Positions 38,901-51,817 of a DNA stretch of 64,000 nucleotides are shown here, piece by piece. Where the stretch lies: the NCBI RefSeq assembly GCF_043641665.1, contig NC_092203.1:12418873-12482872 (forward strand). Direction: 5' to 3'. A program made the position numbers and the translations under genes. The stretch's first letter is position 1. Each line of letters opens with the position of its first letter. Below the pieces are notes generated by a model. That model did not search any database and was not told the DNA's origin. It saw only the letters and a list, made by a program, of their open reading frames with translations. This DNA is from Enoplosus armatus. Lineage: Eukaryota > Chordata > Actinopteri > Centrarchiformes > Enoplosidae.

Positions 38901-39539
38901 GATGGATTTTCTGTTGATCGACTAAATCATTTACATCTTCATAACCTGCAACAACTAATAACTGTTTTCTCTTTTCCTCCTCTCTTACTTCCCAACTTAT
39001 TTTCATCCTTCCTCTGTGTTCACCCACCCCAGCCTTCAGACTACAGTGGAATTTTGGGCTCCAGCTCTCGAGCCTCCTCCAGGGCCAGTTCAGCTCGTGC
39101 AAGCCCAGTGGTGAGCTCTCTTCTCTGGGTCTCTGTCTGACTGTCTCCCCCTCTATGCTCTGGTTCTCACTTTTCTATCAACATCTGGCTAATCAATACC
39201 TCCTCACAGTCCAGAGTCTGGCTCCACCTGGTGGCCATGTTGTCAACAAGCAGCCTCAGTCAATAAAGTTTATTTGAAGTAGTTTAAACCTGTACGGAGC
39301 GCTTTAAATACACTGTCTCCATGGTAACACAGCGTTAATCAATCCGATCGATCAATAAAGTGTGTGTTTGTGTGTTCAGGTGGAGGAGAGACCTGACAGA
39401 GACTTCCTGGACAAAGTAAGTCAACTTTTCTTTTCGTTGTTTCTGTTTTTGTTGTTTAATAAAATATTAAATCATCACATTTACTTAAAAACAGAATCGA
39501 TTGTTCAGATCATCAAATCAAATTCAGTGTGTTTGTGAG

Positions 39540-39578
<39 letters not shown>

Positions 39579-42500
39579 TGTATATATATGAGTTTCTGTA
39601 TTGACTCGTGTTAAAAAAAACGCAAATAGTCTTTTAGTTATTTTGCTCATTTTAATTTAATTCTCTAAAAAGAGAAAAAGTACATTTTGTAACTTTGTTA
39701 ATTTGTAAACTAAAAAATGTATTCTGTAAACTATTGAAGGTAACAAAAATGTTTGAAATATTTCATTAAAAACAGTATAACTGTGTAAACTAACAGTTAA
39801 TTACTATTATATTAATAGGTTCCTTCATATTCATATTGTAAACTATCTGATGTGATGAAGACGTTTGTCCTCCTCTTCCTCAGGGCTCCAGGACGGCCTC
39901 CACTCTCTCCGCCGCCACGCTGGCCTCTCTGGGCGGAGCTTCGTCTCGCAGAGGAAGCTGTGACACGTCGTTCTCCGTGGAAACGGAGGCGTCCATCAGA
40001 GACATGAAGGTCGTTTATGATGTGTTGATTTATGTTAATGACATAATTTAATACTTTAATAATATAATACAGAGGCATAATATTATAATAATATGAATGT
40101 CTCCAGGATTCTCTGGCGGAGGCGGAGGAGAAGTACCGTAAAGCGATGGTTTCTAACGCTCAGCTTCACAACGAGAAGTCGACTCTAATGTTTCAGGTGG
40201 AAACTCTGAAGGAGGAACTGAGCGACATGGAGGAGCTGCTGTGGGAGTCACGACGATACTGTGACGACAGGAGCAAGGTCAGAGGTCACACAGGGGTCAC
40301 TGAGGTCACACAGGGGTCACAGGGTTCACCTTCAGATATGTGGAGAACGTAAGTAAAATATATGAAAAAAGTCATAATTTTAGAGTAAAATTTAATCTGG
40401 ATATACGACATTTTGTTGTAAAATTCCAACATAATTCTAGTTTGTCTTCACAGCTGAGAAAATGGTAAACTGAAACGTATAAAAAAGTGAATGTGTAAGT
40501 TTTGGAGAGCTAATTGACCCTGAAAAGTCATCATGGTCAGTCATCTGTAAACACATGAATTGAATATATTGTTTAGATTAGATATTTTAGAGATGTATTA
40601 ATAATAATTATTAACTATTTGTTTTGTGTTTGCAGGAGTTTGAGCGCAAGCGCCAGGCTCACAGTGTTCTTCAGTTCCAGTTCAAAGAGATGAAGGAAAC
40701 TCTGAGACAGACTGAAGATCTGCTGACGGTCAGTTACCCAACACTCGACTATCAGCTGTTCATGTCACGGTGTCAGATCCGTTTGAACGGCAGACTTCAC
40801 AAAGTCTCTGTGGTGTCATTCTCTCACCGACAGTGCGGCAGGTTCTAGTCCAGATAGTTTGAGCAGGAAGACGTCATGTTAAAGAAATAAGTTGGAATGT
40901 GAAAGAATGACTTCTTTATATTCAGACAGTTTGACTTTTTCTCCAAATCTCACATTATTATTTCCTCATCCACTTCTTTTCCACTGATTTTCCAAATGTT
41001 TGACGTGAAGACATGAATATATATCCGTTTCCTCCTCACTGCTCACATGCAGATAGAAATAAACCATGTCAGCAGCATGAATAAAGTTTCTCAGTTTAAG
41101 GTTCAGTTCACTCACTTTGTCTTCTGTCTTCTTGTGTCTGAGCCGGCTGATCGTTTCAGTTCAGTCTAAAAAGGTTCACACCTTCAACACATTCTTTGAT
41201 GCAGCTCATACTAACTCTCTCTGACTGGCCTTCATCTTCCTACTCTCTTTTATTTTACACTTCTTTCTTCTTCCCTTCCCTTCCCTCCTTCCTCCTTCCT
41301 TCCTTCCCTCCTCCCTCCTCCCCCAGGAGGTGTCTGAGCTCCGGTTGAAGAGCAGCAATTATTGTCAGGAGGTTTCTGACCTGCAGGAGGTTCTGCAGTG
41401 GAAAGACAAGAAGATGGCGGTACGACACAAATTAGAGTCAGAGTTGGTTAAAGTTAGTTAGTCTAAGGTACAGTCAGTTAGAGTCAGAGTTAGTCTAAGG
41501 TACAGTCAGTTAGAGTCAGAGTTAATTAAAGTTAGTTAGAGTTAGTTATCTGAGAGTTTCACGTTCAGACCAGATCGTCTTTTACAGTCTGCAGCTTCAT
41601 GTCTTCCTGTCTGTCTCGACTTGCACTAATATTTCTAACTGTTTCTTCTGCTTTACTTCTCTGTTGCTCCTCCACTGCCTCCATGTTTCCTCCCTTCCTT
41701 CTCTTGTGTCCTCACCTCCTCGTCCTCCTGCTGCCTCTCTCAGGCGTTAGAGAGGCATAGAGAAATTTCCGACATCGTTCGGATCGAACGCGACCGGCTC
41801 AGAGACGACGTGGTCCGGCTCAGAGATTTATTGAAGGTATTCAGAGGAGGAACACCTGACTGTGAGGTCACTGCCTCCACCTGTGTGAGGTCACCAAGCA
41901 TCATCAGTGTCATTTATTCATCACCTGAATATTCATGAGCACATTGAGGAGAAAACCTTCATCTCTATCAGCTGTGCTGACGGTCGAAAGGAAAAACTCG
42001 ACTTTATCCTGTAAAAACATCAATGTCATTCATTCATTACCTATTCATATGAAATGACAGTTTCTTATAAATATGATATGATTTTCATATTAAGAGTTCA
42101 TATTTGGGCGCCTGTGATTTGACTAACAGTCAATTTTTCTGTTGAGGATGTGAAGACATCTCAGATCTCAGATGAAACCTGATCATCCCAACGACATCAA
42201 ACAGAGAAAATCCTCACATTAATTAGAGATTATTGATTATTAATGACTTCGTAATTTTCTTCCGAACAGAAACACGGAGTCGTCGTTTCTCCTCAAGTCT
42301 CCACCAATGGGGATACAGGACAGGGCGAGGATGAGGATGATGTCAGCGCAGAATCTGCTGCCCGATTGGCTCAAGAGCCATATCATGGTGGCAGAGAGAG
42401 CATGCTCGGTAAGAATAGATCAAACCTGCGTACAGTGTTTGTTATGAACACCTGAAGTTGATCCAAAGTGAGACCTCCACTGTTTTTAAGTCCTCGTCAT

Positions 42501-45500
42501 AATTATAAGATAAGAGACAAAGATGTGAGAAGTAAAAGCTTTGAAATACTAAGTAAAAAATGTTTCTTTTTTCATGCCTAACATTTCATCTACGCTTTCC
42601 TTTGATGAAACTGAGCTTCCATAAATTAAAAACATATAATCAAAACCAAGAAAAACTAGAAGCATCATAGAAGAACTTTATGTTCTAAAGTTAAATGTCG
42701 GTGTGCCACATTTGGAATAAAATTCATGATCATTTCCATGTTTGAATGTGCCTTAAACAAATGCTTGCTACTTAATCATTTTAGTTTAATTTAATGATGA
42801 GAACATTTGATGACTTCAATCAACTAAGCGTTTTGTTGAATGTTTTAAAATTCAGCATCTACCTTCAAACACATCAGCAGCGTCCTGCAGAAGAGTCAAA
42901 CAAGAACTCTCTGTTAATTCTTCTGTGATCAAGACCTTGATTCATCTCTCCCCGTCGGTTCGGGTTAATTCCCAACATCTCTGCAGTTAAATTCTCAGTC
43001 TTTTACATCTTTGAACTGTGCTTGGTCATCCAATGTCTCCTTCATGATCTTTCAGGGAAAGTTCGGGAGCAGCAGCTAGCAGAGGGCAGCAAACAGAACC
43101 ACATGAAGTACAACCGCTGTCGGATTTATAAACGTTCCCAGTCACTAAACATCATTTCCATCAGCAACCAAACCAAACCAGATGCTTTAAAACCAGTGAA
43201 GGGGTTCAACAAACAGGCCAGAGAAAGACAAGACAGAACCGAAAAACTTCCAGGCAGAAACGAGGTTGCAAGAAAACTACCAAGAAACAAAGGTGGAAGT
43301 GGAAAGGATCCGACCGAGAACTTTAAAATCAGTCAAAGACAGGATGGAAGTTCTTTGTTTAGAAATGAAGGAATTAAAAAACCACAGATGAAAAATTACC
43401 AAGGAGCTGCTGCTCAGATGTGTGAGCCAAAAATGGAGCACTCCTTTGACGACCACATCTACAATATTCAAACTAATCTGGAAGGAACTCAACTGTTAGG
43501 ACATGAATTTGAAAATCATTCAACATGTGTAGATTTGGTTTCACCTGTTCGCAGAGCTTCAACTGAAAAAGTCCTCAAATCAAGACTTGTTCCACCTCGA
43601 CCTGCAAAAGACATCATCCTGGACAACAAGGCGATAGTGTCGAGAATCGTGGCTGCTGGAAAACAAAACTCTCTGAGTCAAGAGAAACAAAAACAAGATG
43701 TTGCAGTTGTGATGGGAAATAAGACTCCATCTTCTGACAGGGATGTGGCACGAAGGTGTTCCTCTGCTGTTGATCATATTTTCCAGAATCAAGAGAGAGA
43801 TGGAAACACATGCGGGGATGTAAGCTGTTCAGAAGGAGAAGTAGTTCCTGATATTCCAGCTTTGGGTGCAAAAGAAAATGAAATAAATGAGTTTAGTACT
43901 CCAACAGTGGACAGTCTGAAAGAAAACAAATTTGTTGACAAGATGGCTAACATTGATGGTAAAGGGTGTGATGGGCGAAGTTTTGAAGATGAAGATACAA
44001 AAGTTCACACTGACTTGGTAGAAAATGAGACCTTTCAAAGTCTTGTACACCAACAACAGACAGTGAGTTTGGGAATCCTAAATGAAGAGAGTCTTAAAGT
44101 CTTAAAGAATGAGGGTGATTTAAGTTGCTCTGATGTATCTGAAGGTCCAAGCTTTGAAACCAAACTGAAACCATCAGAGCTTGACTCATTTCTACCAGCA
44201 GAGGATGCAGTCATTGGGGATGAGGTGGGTACACCTGAGAAACTTCAGAACTGGAGGATTTATGAAGAGGAACCGGTTAGAGAAGCTGTTCAGATTCAGG
44301 AAAAGATTCAAGACAATTCCTCTGAACATACTGAATGTAACCAGACAGAAACACCAAAGTCATCAACTCTGTCACCGATTGTCCAAGTCGAGATGGCTAA
44401 GGACTGGAGTGGTTTGGAAAAGATGATTCAATGCATGCTGAGAGGGTTTGTTGAAAATCAAGATTTTTCACCTGAAATCTCAAGAATTCTTCCAGACAGC
44501 CCGGGATCTCTCAATCAGTGGATTTCAGATTTGGAGGAGAAGCTAAAGAATGTAGAAATGCAGAATGCAGAAAATGTGTATGAGCAATGTGATACAATTG
44601 AACAAGAGTCAACAGGCCAAATGACGGCTATTAAACTAACTCCGAAGGTTGAACTGCCTTTGAAGAACTTAACAGGAGGAAGTAAAACTCCAGAAGATCC
44701 TACTGGATATTCTGCGATAATAAAAGACTCAGTCTCAGGGATGTTGGAAGTAGCATCTCTTGAAGTACATCCTCAAATTTATGAAGTCTCTGTGGACTGT
44801 GAAGATGTTCAGGATCCTTCAGTAAGTGATGGCCAAGCAACAGAAAATACCTCAGAAGTCATGTCTAGCATGTGTATTTTTAAGGTGGAAGTCACTGAAT
44901 CCTCTCCAGAAGAAAAGTCTGGGGCGAATTCTGTTGACCTAGAGGAAGAAAAGCCAAGTCAGAGCGATCCAATGGTGACGAGCTGCTCTGAGGAATTTGT
45001 TTTTGTTGAATCTTACTTTGCTGAACCTGCAAAAACCAAAATGGTGGAGTCTGGGTCAGATCAGGGTTTGGTAGCCTCAGCAACAAATCATGTTGTGGGA
45101 GTAGTCGCTAAAACAAATGAACAAAGAGAGATTGTCCATATAAGTCAAAGCTGCCCTGTTAGTCCTGTTGAAGAAGTTGTTGAGACACAACTCAAAAGGT
45201 ACCGCACATCATCGACAAACTCTCATGTTGGTCAAAGTTCAAAGGTCAGAAGGCTTTTAGAAATAACTGCAGATGAAATCAAGGCAATGGCTGTTCCAGA
45301 GGTGGTGTTGATGAGCCTACAAGAAGGGAGAATTGTTGAGGATCGAAGGATTGACGAGTCAACAGGATCAAATACTGAGGAGGATCTGGAGGAGCTGTCA
45401 GTTGGAAACATGGACAGCTGTGAGGAGGTTGACGAGGAGGCGAAACAGCAACGTCAGCCAGTGACGCAGGTTGTCATTGAAGATGTAAAAGTTGTTCCAG

Positions 45501-48500
45501 TGCAGAGCAGCAGGAAACACCTGAGTGGAAGGAAAGGATTCAGTTCAGACAGCCGGAAAGACAAACACAAAACTGACTGCAAGATTTTATAGATTAACAA
45601 GAAGGAACTGAAATCTGATGTTTGAGACATCACAACTGCTGTTATATCTGGAGATTGTTAATGAAGTTGGTGATTGTCAGTGAATTGAGTTGAACTTTTG
45701 GCAACAAAATCCACCTACCAGAACCTCTAAAGTTCCTTGATTAACATCTTATATCTTGTTTGTGTAATCTGTACAAAAAACAAAAACTGGAGTGTAAAAC
45801 TGCAATTTGCTTGTTTACAGGGGTTTATATGATGGACAATTTCTTAGCTGGGAGCAGTAACTTCCTGGAGTCTCGGTTAGATGTCCAGCAACTGCTCTGA
45901 GCCACAAAATATTGTAATAGTCTGACCAAGTTCAAACAGGATAAAAAATTACTCTCAACATTTTTAATAAAATCTAACCCTTGTACATTATTTCACAACC
46001 TTTTAAGTTTCTTTAACCTCAGTCAAGGAGCAGTGAAGTGACACATTAAAGGGGCACAACCTGATCTCTTGTATACATTCCGAGCACTGATTGGCTTCAC
46101 AAGTCGGAACCTTGTAGAACCAAGTCAGAGATTTTCCACATTATAAGGCCATTGATGCATAATGGTCAAAATAAACCTTCACAGAAAAGTTTCATGTGAA
46201 TAAAAGTCAGATAGAATGTGATCATTTCAAGGCCATGAGCTGCACAGTCTACTTCTGTCTGTGTGATGTCTTCAGTGCTACAGGCTGCAATGCAGCTGGT
46301 GTGTGTGTTGCAGTCAATAATTTTTCTTTTCTTTCATGAAACCAAAATATTCTGTTAGAAAAACACCAATAAAGCTAAAGTTAGCTAAAGATAAAACCTT
46401 TGTGTTTTTGATTTCTGGTGCGGAAAGCTGGACTTGCCCCCATTACGATGGTTGGTTAGAAATGCAGTGCAAACATTATTCACAATTATTTAACAGTTTC
46501 TCCCATATAGAGTTATCCATAAGAGATATGATATATTAAAGCATCTTCACTGAGCCACGAATAAAATGATATTTAAATAATTTGACTCTGCTTTCTGTAG
46601 GTTCTATCTGGCAGCCATGTTTATTTTATTTACTGTATAGTTTTATTTTATTGAGTTTATTTACATTATGTATTTAACAGTATGTGTCCACTTCTTTGAG
46701 ATTTTCTGTTAACATTTAAAATAGTCCAACATTAATTAACATCATTAAGTGATTTTTGACTTTTACCTAATAAAGTAGTTGGCAAACAGCTGCCTAACGT
46801 GATCAACGTGATCTTCGCACTGTTAATAATCTTGTCTGGGGTTCCTCAGGGTTCTGTGCTCGGTCCTTTTATATTTTTCCCTTATTGGCCACTTGGGGGC
46901 AACAGAACAAGCTGTATTGGTAGCTGTAGTTTTTGGAACCTGCCATCTGTCGGTGTAATTTCATCTTATTCATAAACCACAGCTCTATAACTTCTTCTGA
47001 TAGGTTGGATGCAAAGCTGAATGGTTACCAGATGATTAAAGAAGAAATATCAGATGTTTCTCCAATTTTTGCTCTTTCGTTACCTCCTGGATACTTTTAC
47101 CTCTTCAGGCCTCTACACATCCTTAACATGAAACAATCTGAGAAGGAAAAATCAAATGCACGAGAAAGCCACAGTAATAATATAATACATCGGACAAGAA
47201 TCACAATTTATTTGGATTCATTTTCCTTTAAAACCTTTTTGTGAAAATGTGCACAAATATCATGTTTCTGATGTTCAGCTCAAGTTACAGCTCGTATAAA
47301 GTTGTGTTTCCTGTCGTGTTTCAGAGCTCCGGCTGAAGAAACTATTTGAAGAAAGAGAGAGTTTACAGGACCAGGTGAGGAAGTTAGAGGTTCACTTTTG
47401 TTCCAGAATGTGATTTAAATAAATTTATTAAACCACATCTTCACTGAATCACCTTGTGTTTGTGAGCAGGTGAGGCTGTTGAAGTCTGAGCTGGATCAGA
47501 GACAGAAGAATGGGACAGACGGAGTCCAGAATCCAGAGGGGGGCGGTCTGGAGAACGGGATGGACTCTCATCTTCTGGACCTCCAGAGTGAGTATTCTTT
47601 GTCTGAATCGATATCGTCTTTCACTCTTACAGTCCTCATCTTCAATTTTGTCTTTGTCGTATTTCCATCTTCTTCATCCTTTTCTTCCTCTTTGTTAGAA
47701 ACGACTAGTCTTTTCATTTCAGTGCTTTTATTTTCTTCAGGAGACACCAACAGACAAATCAGTGATCTCAAGTTCAGACTGGTGAAATCTGAACAGGAAG
47801 TCACCACTCTGGAACAAAATGTGAGTGTCGACGTGTTTGTACTTACTTTCATTCTGTAATTTATTAAAAGTCAAAAAGAAAACGTACAGAAATTTAGTTC
47901 AATGACAAAAGGAACTTCAAACATTCTAATTTGTTCTCTGTTTAATGGCAACATATTAGTTTTTTAGATTTCAATATTTGTTGTTTCGTAGAGAAAATGA
48001 AACAAAACTCCACAACTTTTAATTTAACTTTAAAGACACAAACACTACAGCTTATTATTCCATTAGCTGTCCTAACCCACCTACAAAGCAATATGCTAAT
48101 GAGTTAAATTATTAAGCATCAATCACGTCGCAGCTGCAGCTGTTTTGGGGAATTTGAGGATTGAGGAAGTTCCCGTAAAGACAATAAAACAAGTGGGACA
48201 GAAGAAAACGCGGTTCAGTCAGACGAGTGTACAAGTACTCTGTGACGTTGCTTCCTGTTTCCCGTCAGGTGATCCGACTGGAAGGTCAGGTGACTCGATA
48301 CAAGTCGGCGTCGGAGAACTCGGAGAGGATCGAAGACGAGCTGAAAGTCGAAAAGAGGAAACTGCAGAGAGAGGTGAGACCATCTTTTACCTCCACGTGT
48401 TTGTTATTAGATATCATCTTTATGTATTATATTTATGTACTTCTATATTTTAGCTTTCAAATGTTCAGATAAACTATGACCTGAATTCAATAAGAAACCA

Positions 48501-48792
48501 AAGACTGAATTATGAATGTTTGTTCTGGAAAGATTATTTATTTCTTTATTATAAGCACATGGAGAAACTGTTTCAAGTGTCCTGATTGTTTTTGTCCAAA
48601 CAGTTAGTAGACCAACATGTCTCAGTCCTTCTTTTCTTCTTTGTGGATGTAAATAGACGTGTATTTTCCGTCTCCCTGCAGCTCCGCACGGCTCTGGACC
48701 GGATCGATGAGTTGGAGGTCAGTAACAACCACCTCTCCAAGCGTCTGGAGAAGATGAAGGCCAACCGGAGCGCCCTGCTGGCCCAGCAGTGA
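29971..48792 (+). CDS. lrrfip1: LRRFIP1, coiled-coil isoform
   Basis: Nineteen exons join in phase to 543 residues: 29971-30060, 33948-34034, 35411-35428, 35726-35773, 37369-37413, 37847-37897, 39033-39110, 39380-39415, 39884-40009, 40107-40277, 40636-40728, 41327-41419, 41744-41836, 42270-42408, 47325-47374, 47470-47587, 47741-47820, 48269-48373 and 48682-48792 (TGA). The N-terminus ([20 protein letters not shown], then [20 protein letters not shown]) and the [16 protein letters not shown] and [10 protein letters not shown] blocks are LRRFIP-family signatures. From about residue 190 the protein is long coiled coil. The family binds the LRRs of Flightless-I and is linked to TLR/MyD88 signalling and cytosolic nucleic-acid sensing. 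The neighbour MLPH and the large alternative exon favour LRRFIP1 over LRRFIP2. Several small exons are likely to be alternatively spliced. A candidate poly(A) signal is at 50668-50673. Confidence 0.92.
30639..30770. repeat. (GT)n microsatellites in lrrfip1 intron 1
   Basis: Two GT runs occur, at about 30639-30690 and 30739-30769. A longer one is listed separately at 31974. Confidence 0.95.
31974..32056. repeat. Long (GT)n-(AG)n microsatellite
   Basis: More than 30 GT units are followed by a short GA-rich run, in lrrfip1 intron 1. Confidence 0.95.
32762..33890 (-). mobile_element. LINE (L2/CR1-like) 3' half with RT, copy B
   Basis: The minus strand carries the C-terminal half of a reverse-transcriptase ORF. 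It has the [13 protein letters not shown] motif (near 33810-33850) and the catalytic-site variant FSDD (near 33745), followed by the thumb and connection region. A non-coding 3' end with the GATCAATAAAG block and the (ATTCTG)n tail (32762-32787) follows. The frame is open for over 800 bp, so the copy is fairly young. The 5' end is truncated inside RT. It lies antisense in lrrfip1 intron 1, with its truncated end about 55 bp from the acceptor of the second coding exon. Confidence 0.9.
33855..33881. repeat. Perfect 13-bp inverted repeat at the LINE 5' junction
   Basis: GCTGACCACTCTG and CAGAGTGGTCAGC are separated by one base, exactly where the LINE reading stops and an A-rich stretch begins. 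Confidence 0.8.
35411..35428 (+). CDS. lrrfip1: lrrfip1 18-nt microexon (LFHSHK)
   Basis: CTGTTTCACAGCCACAAG is preceded by a CTGTAG acceptor and followed by a GTACGA donor. It encodes six in-phase residues between the ERQQKE and KYYGLD exons. As I recall it, the mammalian family has a six-residue segment at the same place. It is probably a regulated cassette exon. Confidence 0.7.
35860..36010. repeat. (AT)n-rich microsatellite
   Basis: About 150 bp of TATATA with interspersed GTGTAT, in an lrrfip1 intron. Confidence 0.95.
36350..36412. repeat. Polypyrimidine (CCT)n/C-run tract
   Basis: CTCCTCCTGC repeats surround a run of about 17 C on the plus strand, in an lrrfip1 intron. Confidence 0.9.
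37908..38160. repeat. Two adjacent tandem repeats in an lrrfip1 intron
   Basis: From 37908 to about 38005 runs a CACACACCTGCA/CACACCTTCA repeat. From about 38020 to 38160 runs an AT-rich repeat built from TATATAAAGTTTAAAGTTACA units. Confidence 0.85.
43056..45592 (+). CDS. lrrfip1: lrrfip1 large alternative terminal exon (acidic isoform)
   Basis: A TTTCAG acceptor at 43050-43055 opens a 2537-bp exon that stays in frame to a TAG at 45590-45592. Its phase equals that of the exon at 47325, so the exon ending at 42408 can join either one. Joined to the first 14 exons it gives 1234 residues. The encoded 845-residue tail is acidic, Ser/Glu-rich, low in aromatic residues and probably disordered; only short stretches ([14 protein letters not shown] near 44535) look helical. 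Mammalian LRRFIP1 also has an isoform (GCF2/TRIP) with one large acidic terminal exon, so the architecture is conserved although I see little sequence to compare. The extreme C-terminus is basic and ends CKIL. A poly(A) signal AATAAA lies at 45966-45971. Confidence 0.85.
45593..47324. other. 3' UTR of the acidic lrrfip1 isoform and intron
   Basis: The 3' UTR of the large exon is followed by intron. No further exon is supported up to 47325. A short LINE RT relic is listed separately. Confidence 0.5.
46832..46882 (+). mobile_element. LINE reverse-transcriptase motif relic
   Basis: The plus strand encodes [14 protein letters not shown], the conserved RT motif before the catalytic block, at about 46835-46878. 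Nothing recognisable remains on either side, so this is a very short relic in an lrrfip1 intron. Confidence 0.6.
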
Positions 48793-51075
48793 CGCTCCAT
48801 CCTGGGTAACGGTCCCAGTCCTTCAGTGAACTGTGTCCTGACAGACAATCAGCGCTTGTTTTTCCTCTGCATGCAGCACCAGACGGGTGGAGTTAATATG
48901 AGCTGAAAAACAAACCAAAAACAATCTGAAAAGACAAAATGTGATCAGTGATGGATCAATCGATCGGTCTTGGACACGTTCAAACAGTCCCGTCTGTAAT
49001 GTAGCTCTATGATCCCGGTGCCATGAACACAGCGAGTCTTCATGGGTGGAATTTATCACACAGACAAACACTCACAGCTGAGAACTGATTCTAGATCAGT
49101 CTGCCCCTCCATGATGCTGTTTTTATCTTGTGTTCGTGGATAAATGTCTCTCAGGATTCAGGAGGCCTGTGATGAGAAATGTCCTGCAGATGTTGTTTCT
49201 GAAAGAGGAACGACGAAGAGGAGACATTTACCTCATGATCACAAGATGGCGACATAACGGAAATCACTAAATGTGTCTCCACATGTTTCAGTCAGAGGTC
49301 CATCAAAGCTTTACTGTGTCTTGTCCTGATGTGGTAAACTCCACCCGTCTGGCCCTCCAGGTGTGTTAAATCATACACTACATCTGCCTCATCAACATTC
49401 AGCCGCTTCATCTGCGCAAAGTGTGGCACTACCTCTCCTCTGACACTCGGGGACGCCGGCTCCTTCAAAGATTCCACTACAGCAGAGACCGGAATGAGCC
49501 AGATAAAACCGGATCAAACCAGATCAGACTGGGTCACACTGGATCAGACCAGACCGGCAGTAGTTTTTCATGTTGGTTTGGTTCCTTGAGGTTTTAGTTT
49601 CTTCTGTTTTAATGGAAACGTTCTGTCGCTCGTGCTCGTCTTATTTTAGTCTGTTTTTAGTGAGAGGTTTGGTTTATGGTGGGGCTGGATGAAACGACAC
49701 CATGTAGATCAGTTGAAAGCATTTAAAGGCACCAAATCCTTCGAAACTGTTTTGTAATTTAAGTTATTAACTGTTCTGACAAAATGTTTCTGTCAATCCG
49801 CTCCAGCATCCAGCTCCAGCATCCAGCTCCGCCCGTGATGTCTTCATGATGGTGTTCAGGTAACAGAAGGGGGCGTGGCCACGTGTCTTCATGTGTATAT
49901 AGAGTAGGTGGAGACGCACCTGAATCAGGAATATTCACCATAATCTCTTCATGGCACTCGGGATGTCTAATCACCAGCTTGTACATGTGTGAATCTTCAT
50001 GTCTATAATGAACCATCGCTGAATGAACGTGTGAAGAGTTTGACTCTTTTTAAAAGAAAACACGTTTGGCTTGTGCGTTAAGGTCTAAAAGGATCTGGAT
50101 CTGTGGCTCTGATGGAGTGATCAGGTGTTCAGACGCCACAGGAGCTCGAACATTAATCATATTTGTTGTCTTAATGCAGCAAACAGGAAGCAAAGGGTCA
50201 GTTAGCGCCCCGATGCTGTTGGAACAAGCCTGCGTCCTGATTTGTCAGCTGGCACTCATCACTACAGGTGTCGTGATGCATCACGATGCTGCCATCTTAT
50301 TGGTTCCTCTAGAAGACGAGAGTTTATGAGTCAGACTCTTCACATATTTAAAAAATATCATTTAACTAATGTATCGCAATAACTCTCGTTTCTGAATGTA
50401 CGAGTCGTCGCTCTGCAAAAGTTCTTCATCTGCAGGTGAACAGGAACTGATCCTGCGTCGGCATGGTGACGGGAGGCGGACCATCGTCGGCATGGTGACG
50501 GGATTTCTTGAGTTTCCTCTGTCTATCTGAGGGCTGATCTGTGGACATGAACCTGATTAGTGTGTTTTATTGTGTCCTATTGATTAGGATGTGGGATATC
50601 AATATATCAGCTCAGTGGGGTTTATTGATCAATGTGACGGGCGTTAAAGGTGTTTGAGAAGCTCCAGAATAAACTCATGAACATCAGTTGACGGCTTTCA
50701 GTTTGATTATTTATCTGATTTTGCCAACATGTCCTGTATATTGATCACAAAGAAACCCAACAGCACACTGTAACAGTTTGAAGATAGCACAGACATAGAT
50801 AGCTTACTAGCTAGTTAGCTACAAGCTAGAAACCTGAGCGTCACTATTATCAGATATTCAGATATAATTTATATATAAAATAAAATTATCTGAATATGTG
50901 ATTTATATAATATAATGATGTAATATAATATTGAAATAAAAGATAATATTTGTCAACAAGTTAGCTTCTAGCTAGCGACCTGGGCTTCACTGTGAATCTT
51001 CAGCTTCAGATTCTTTAACAAACTAAATTTTGAGCATTAGCTTGACAACACGTGCTAACTAGCTACTTGTCCAGG

Positions 51076-51115
<40 letters not shown>

Positions 51116-51405
51116 TTCTGCTTGCTAAGGGACAGATATCAGGGTCTCTTCAGGGCCAACACATTTTCATCCTCAGGTCTCTTTAAAACTTTATGTATGC
51201 TTGTCAGGACTGGGAAGTTTCCCACAAGTCTGTCTGGGACCAGGTCCAACATGAAGACCTCATGTTAACCCCTCAGTGGAAAGTGAAGACTTCTCACCTC
51301 AGTTTGTTTCTCACTCTGCGGCTCATATTTACGGTCTGCGAGACGTGACCTGAACGCAGCGTGATCCTCTGACACACACACACACACACACAGACACAGA
51401 CACAG

Positions 51406-51437
<32 letters not shown>

Positions 51438-51800
51438 GCCTCCATCATTACTGTGGTTGTCATGGTAACAGCCCTGTGTGTTGTGTCACTGTGGCAGAGA
51501 CTGAAACAAAGACACTGAGGCAGCCAATCAGAACGCAGCTGACACTCCAACCCCCCCAGCAGAGAATAAAAGGAAACTTTAACTTCCACAGAAAACCAAT
51601 GAGGTGGCTCAAATCCCAGTACAGCAGACTCCGGTTGTACTGGGACGCTCCCAGCTCGGTGTGTAATATGAAGCAGGGGATTCTGGGAATCAGCAGACCC
51701 TGTCAGGACAAGCCTGCAGTCAGCAGGGAGGGAACGTTCGCTCCTCACGTCTGAGACGAAGAAACTGAGAGACGAGTTTCTGTCCACCGAGTCGTTTCTG
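48793..51800. other. lrrfip1 3' UTR and intergenic region
   Basis: The likely 3' UTR runs to the AATAAA at 50668-50673. Beyond it are a (TTA)n run near 51077-51112 and a (CA)n run at 51371-51435. No coding region is supported; the open frames on both strands at 51.3-51.8 kb have no recognisable motif. Confidence 0.5.
51371..51435. repeat. (CA)n microsatellite
   Basis: A CACACA/CAGACA tract of about 65 bp upstream of the sialyltransferase gene. Confidence 0.95.
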
Positions 51801-51817
51801 TTGGAAAAGATTTCTTA

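Noticed and set aside
43277..45086. Minus-strand frames opposite the large lrrfip1 exon
   Set aside because: Shadows of an 845-codon open plus-strand exon with a matching splice phase.
51476..51787. Overlapping open frames on both strands upstream of the sialyltransferase
   Set aside because: No homology, part of one frame is the translated (CA)n repeat, and neither is supported by splice sites.
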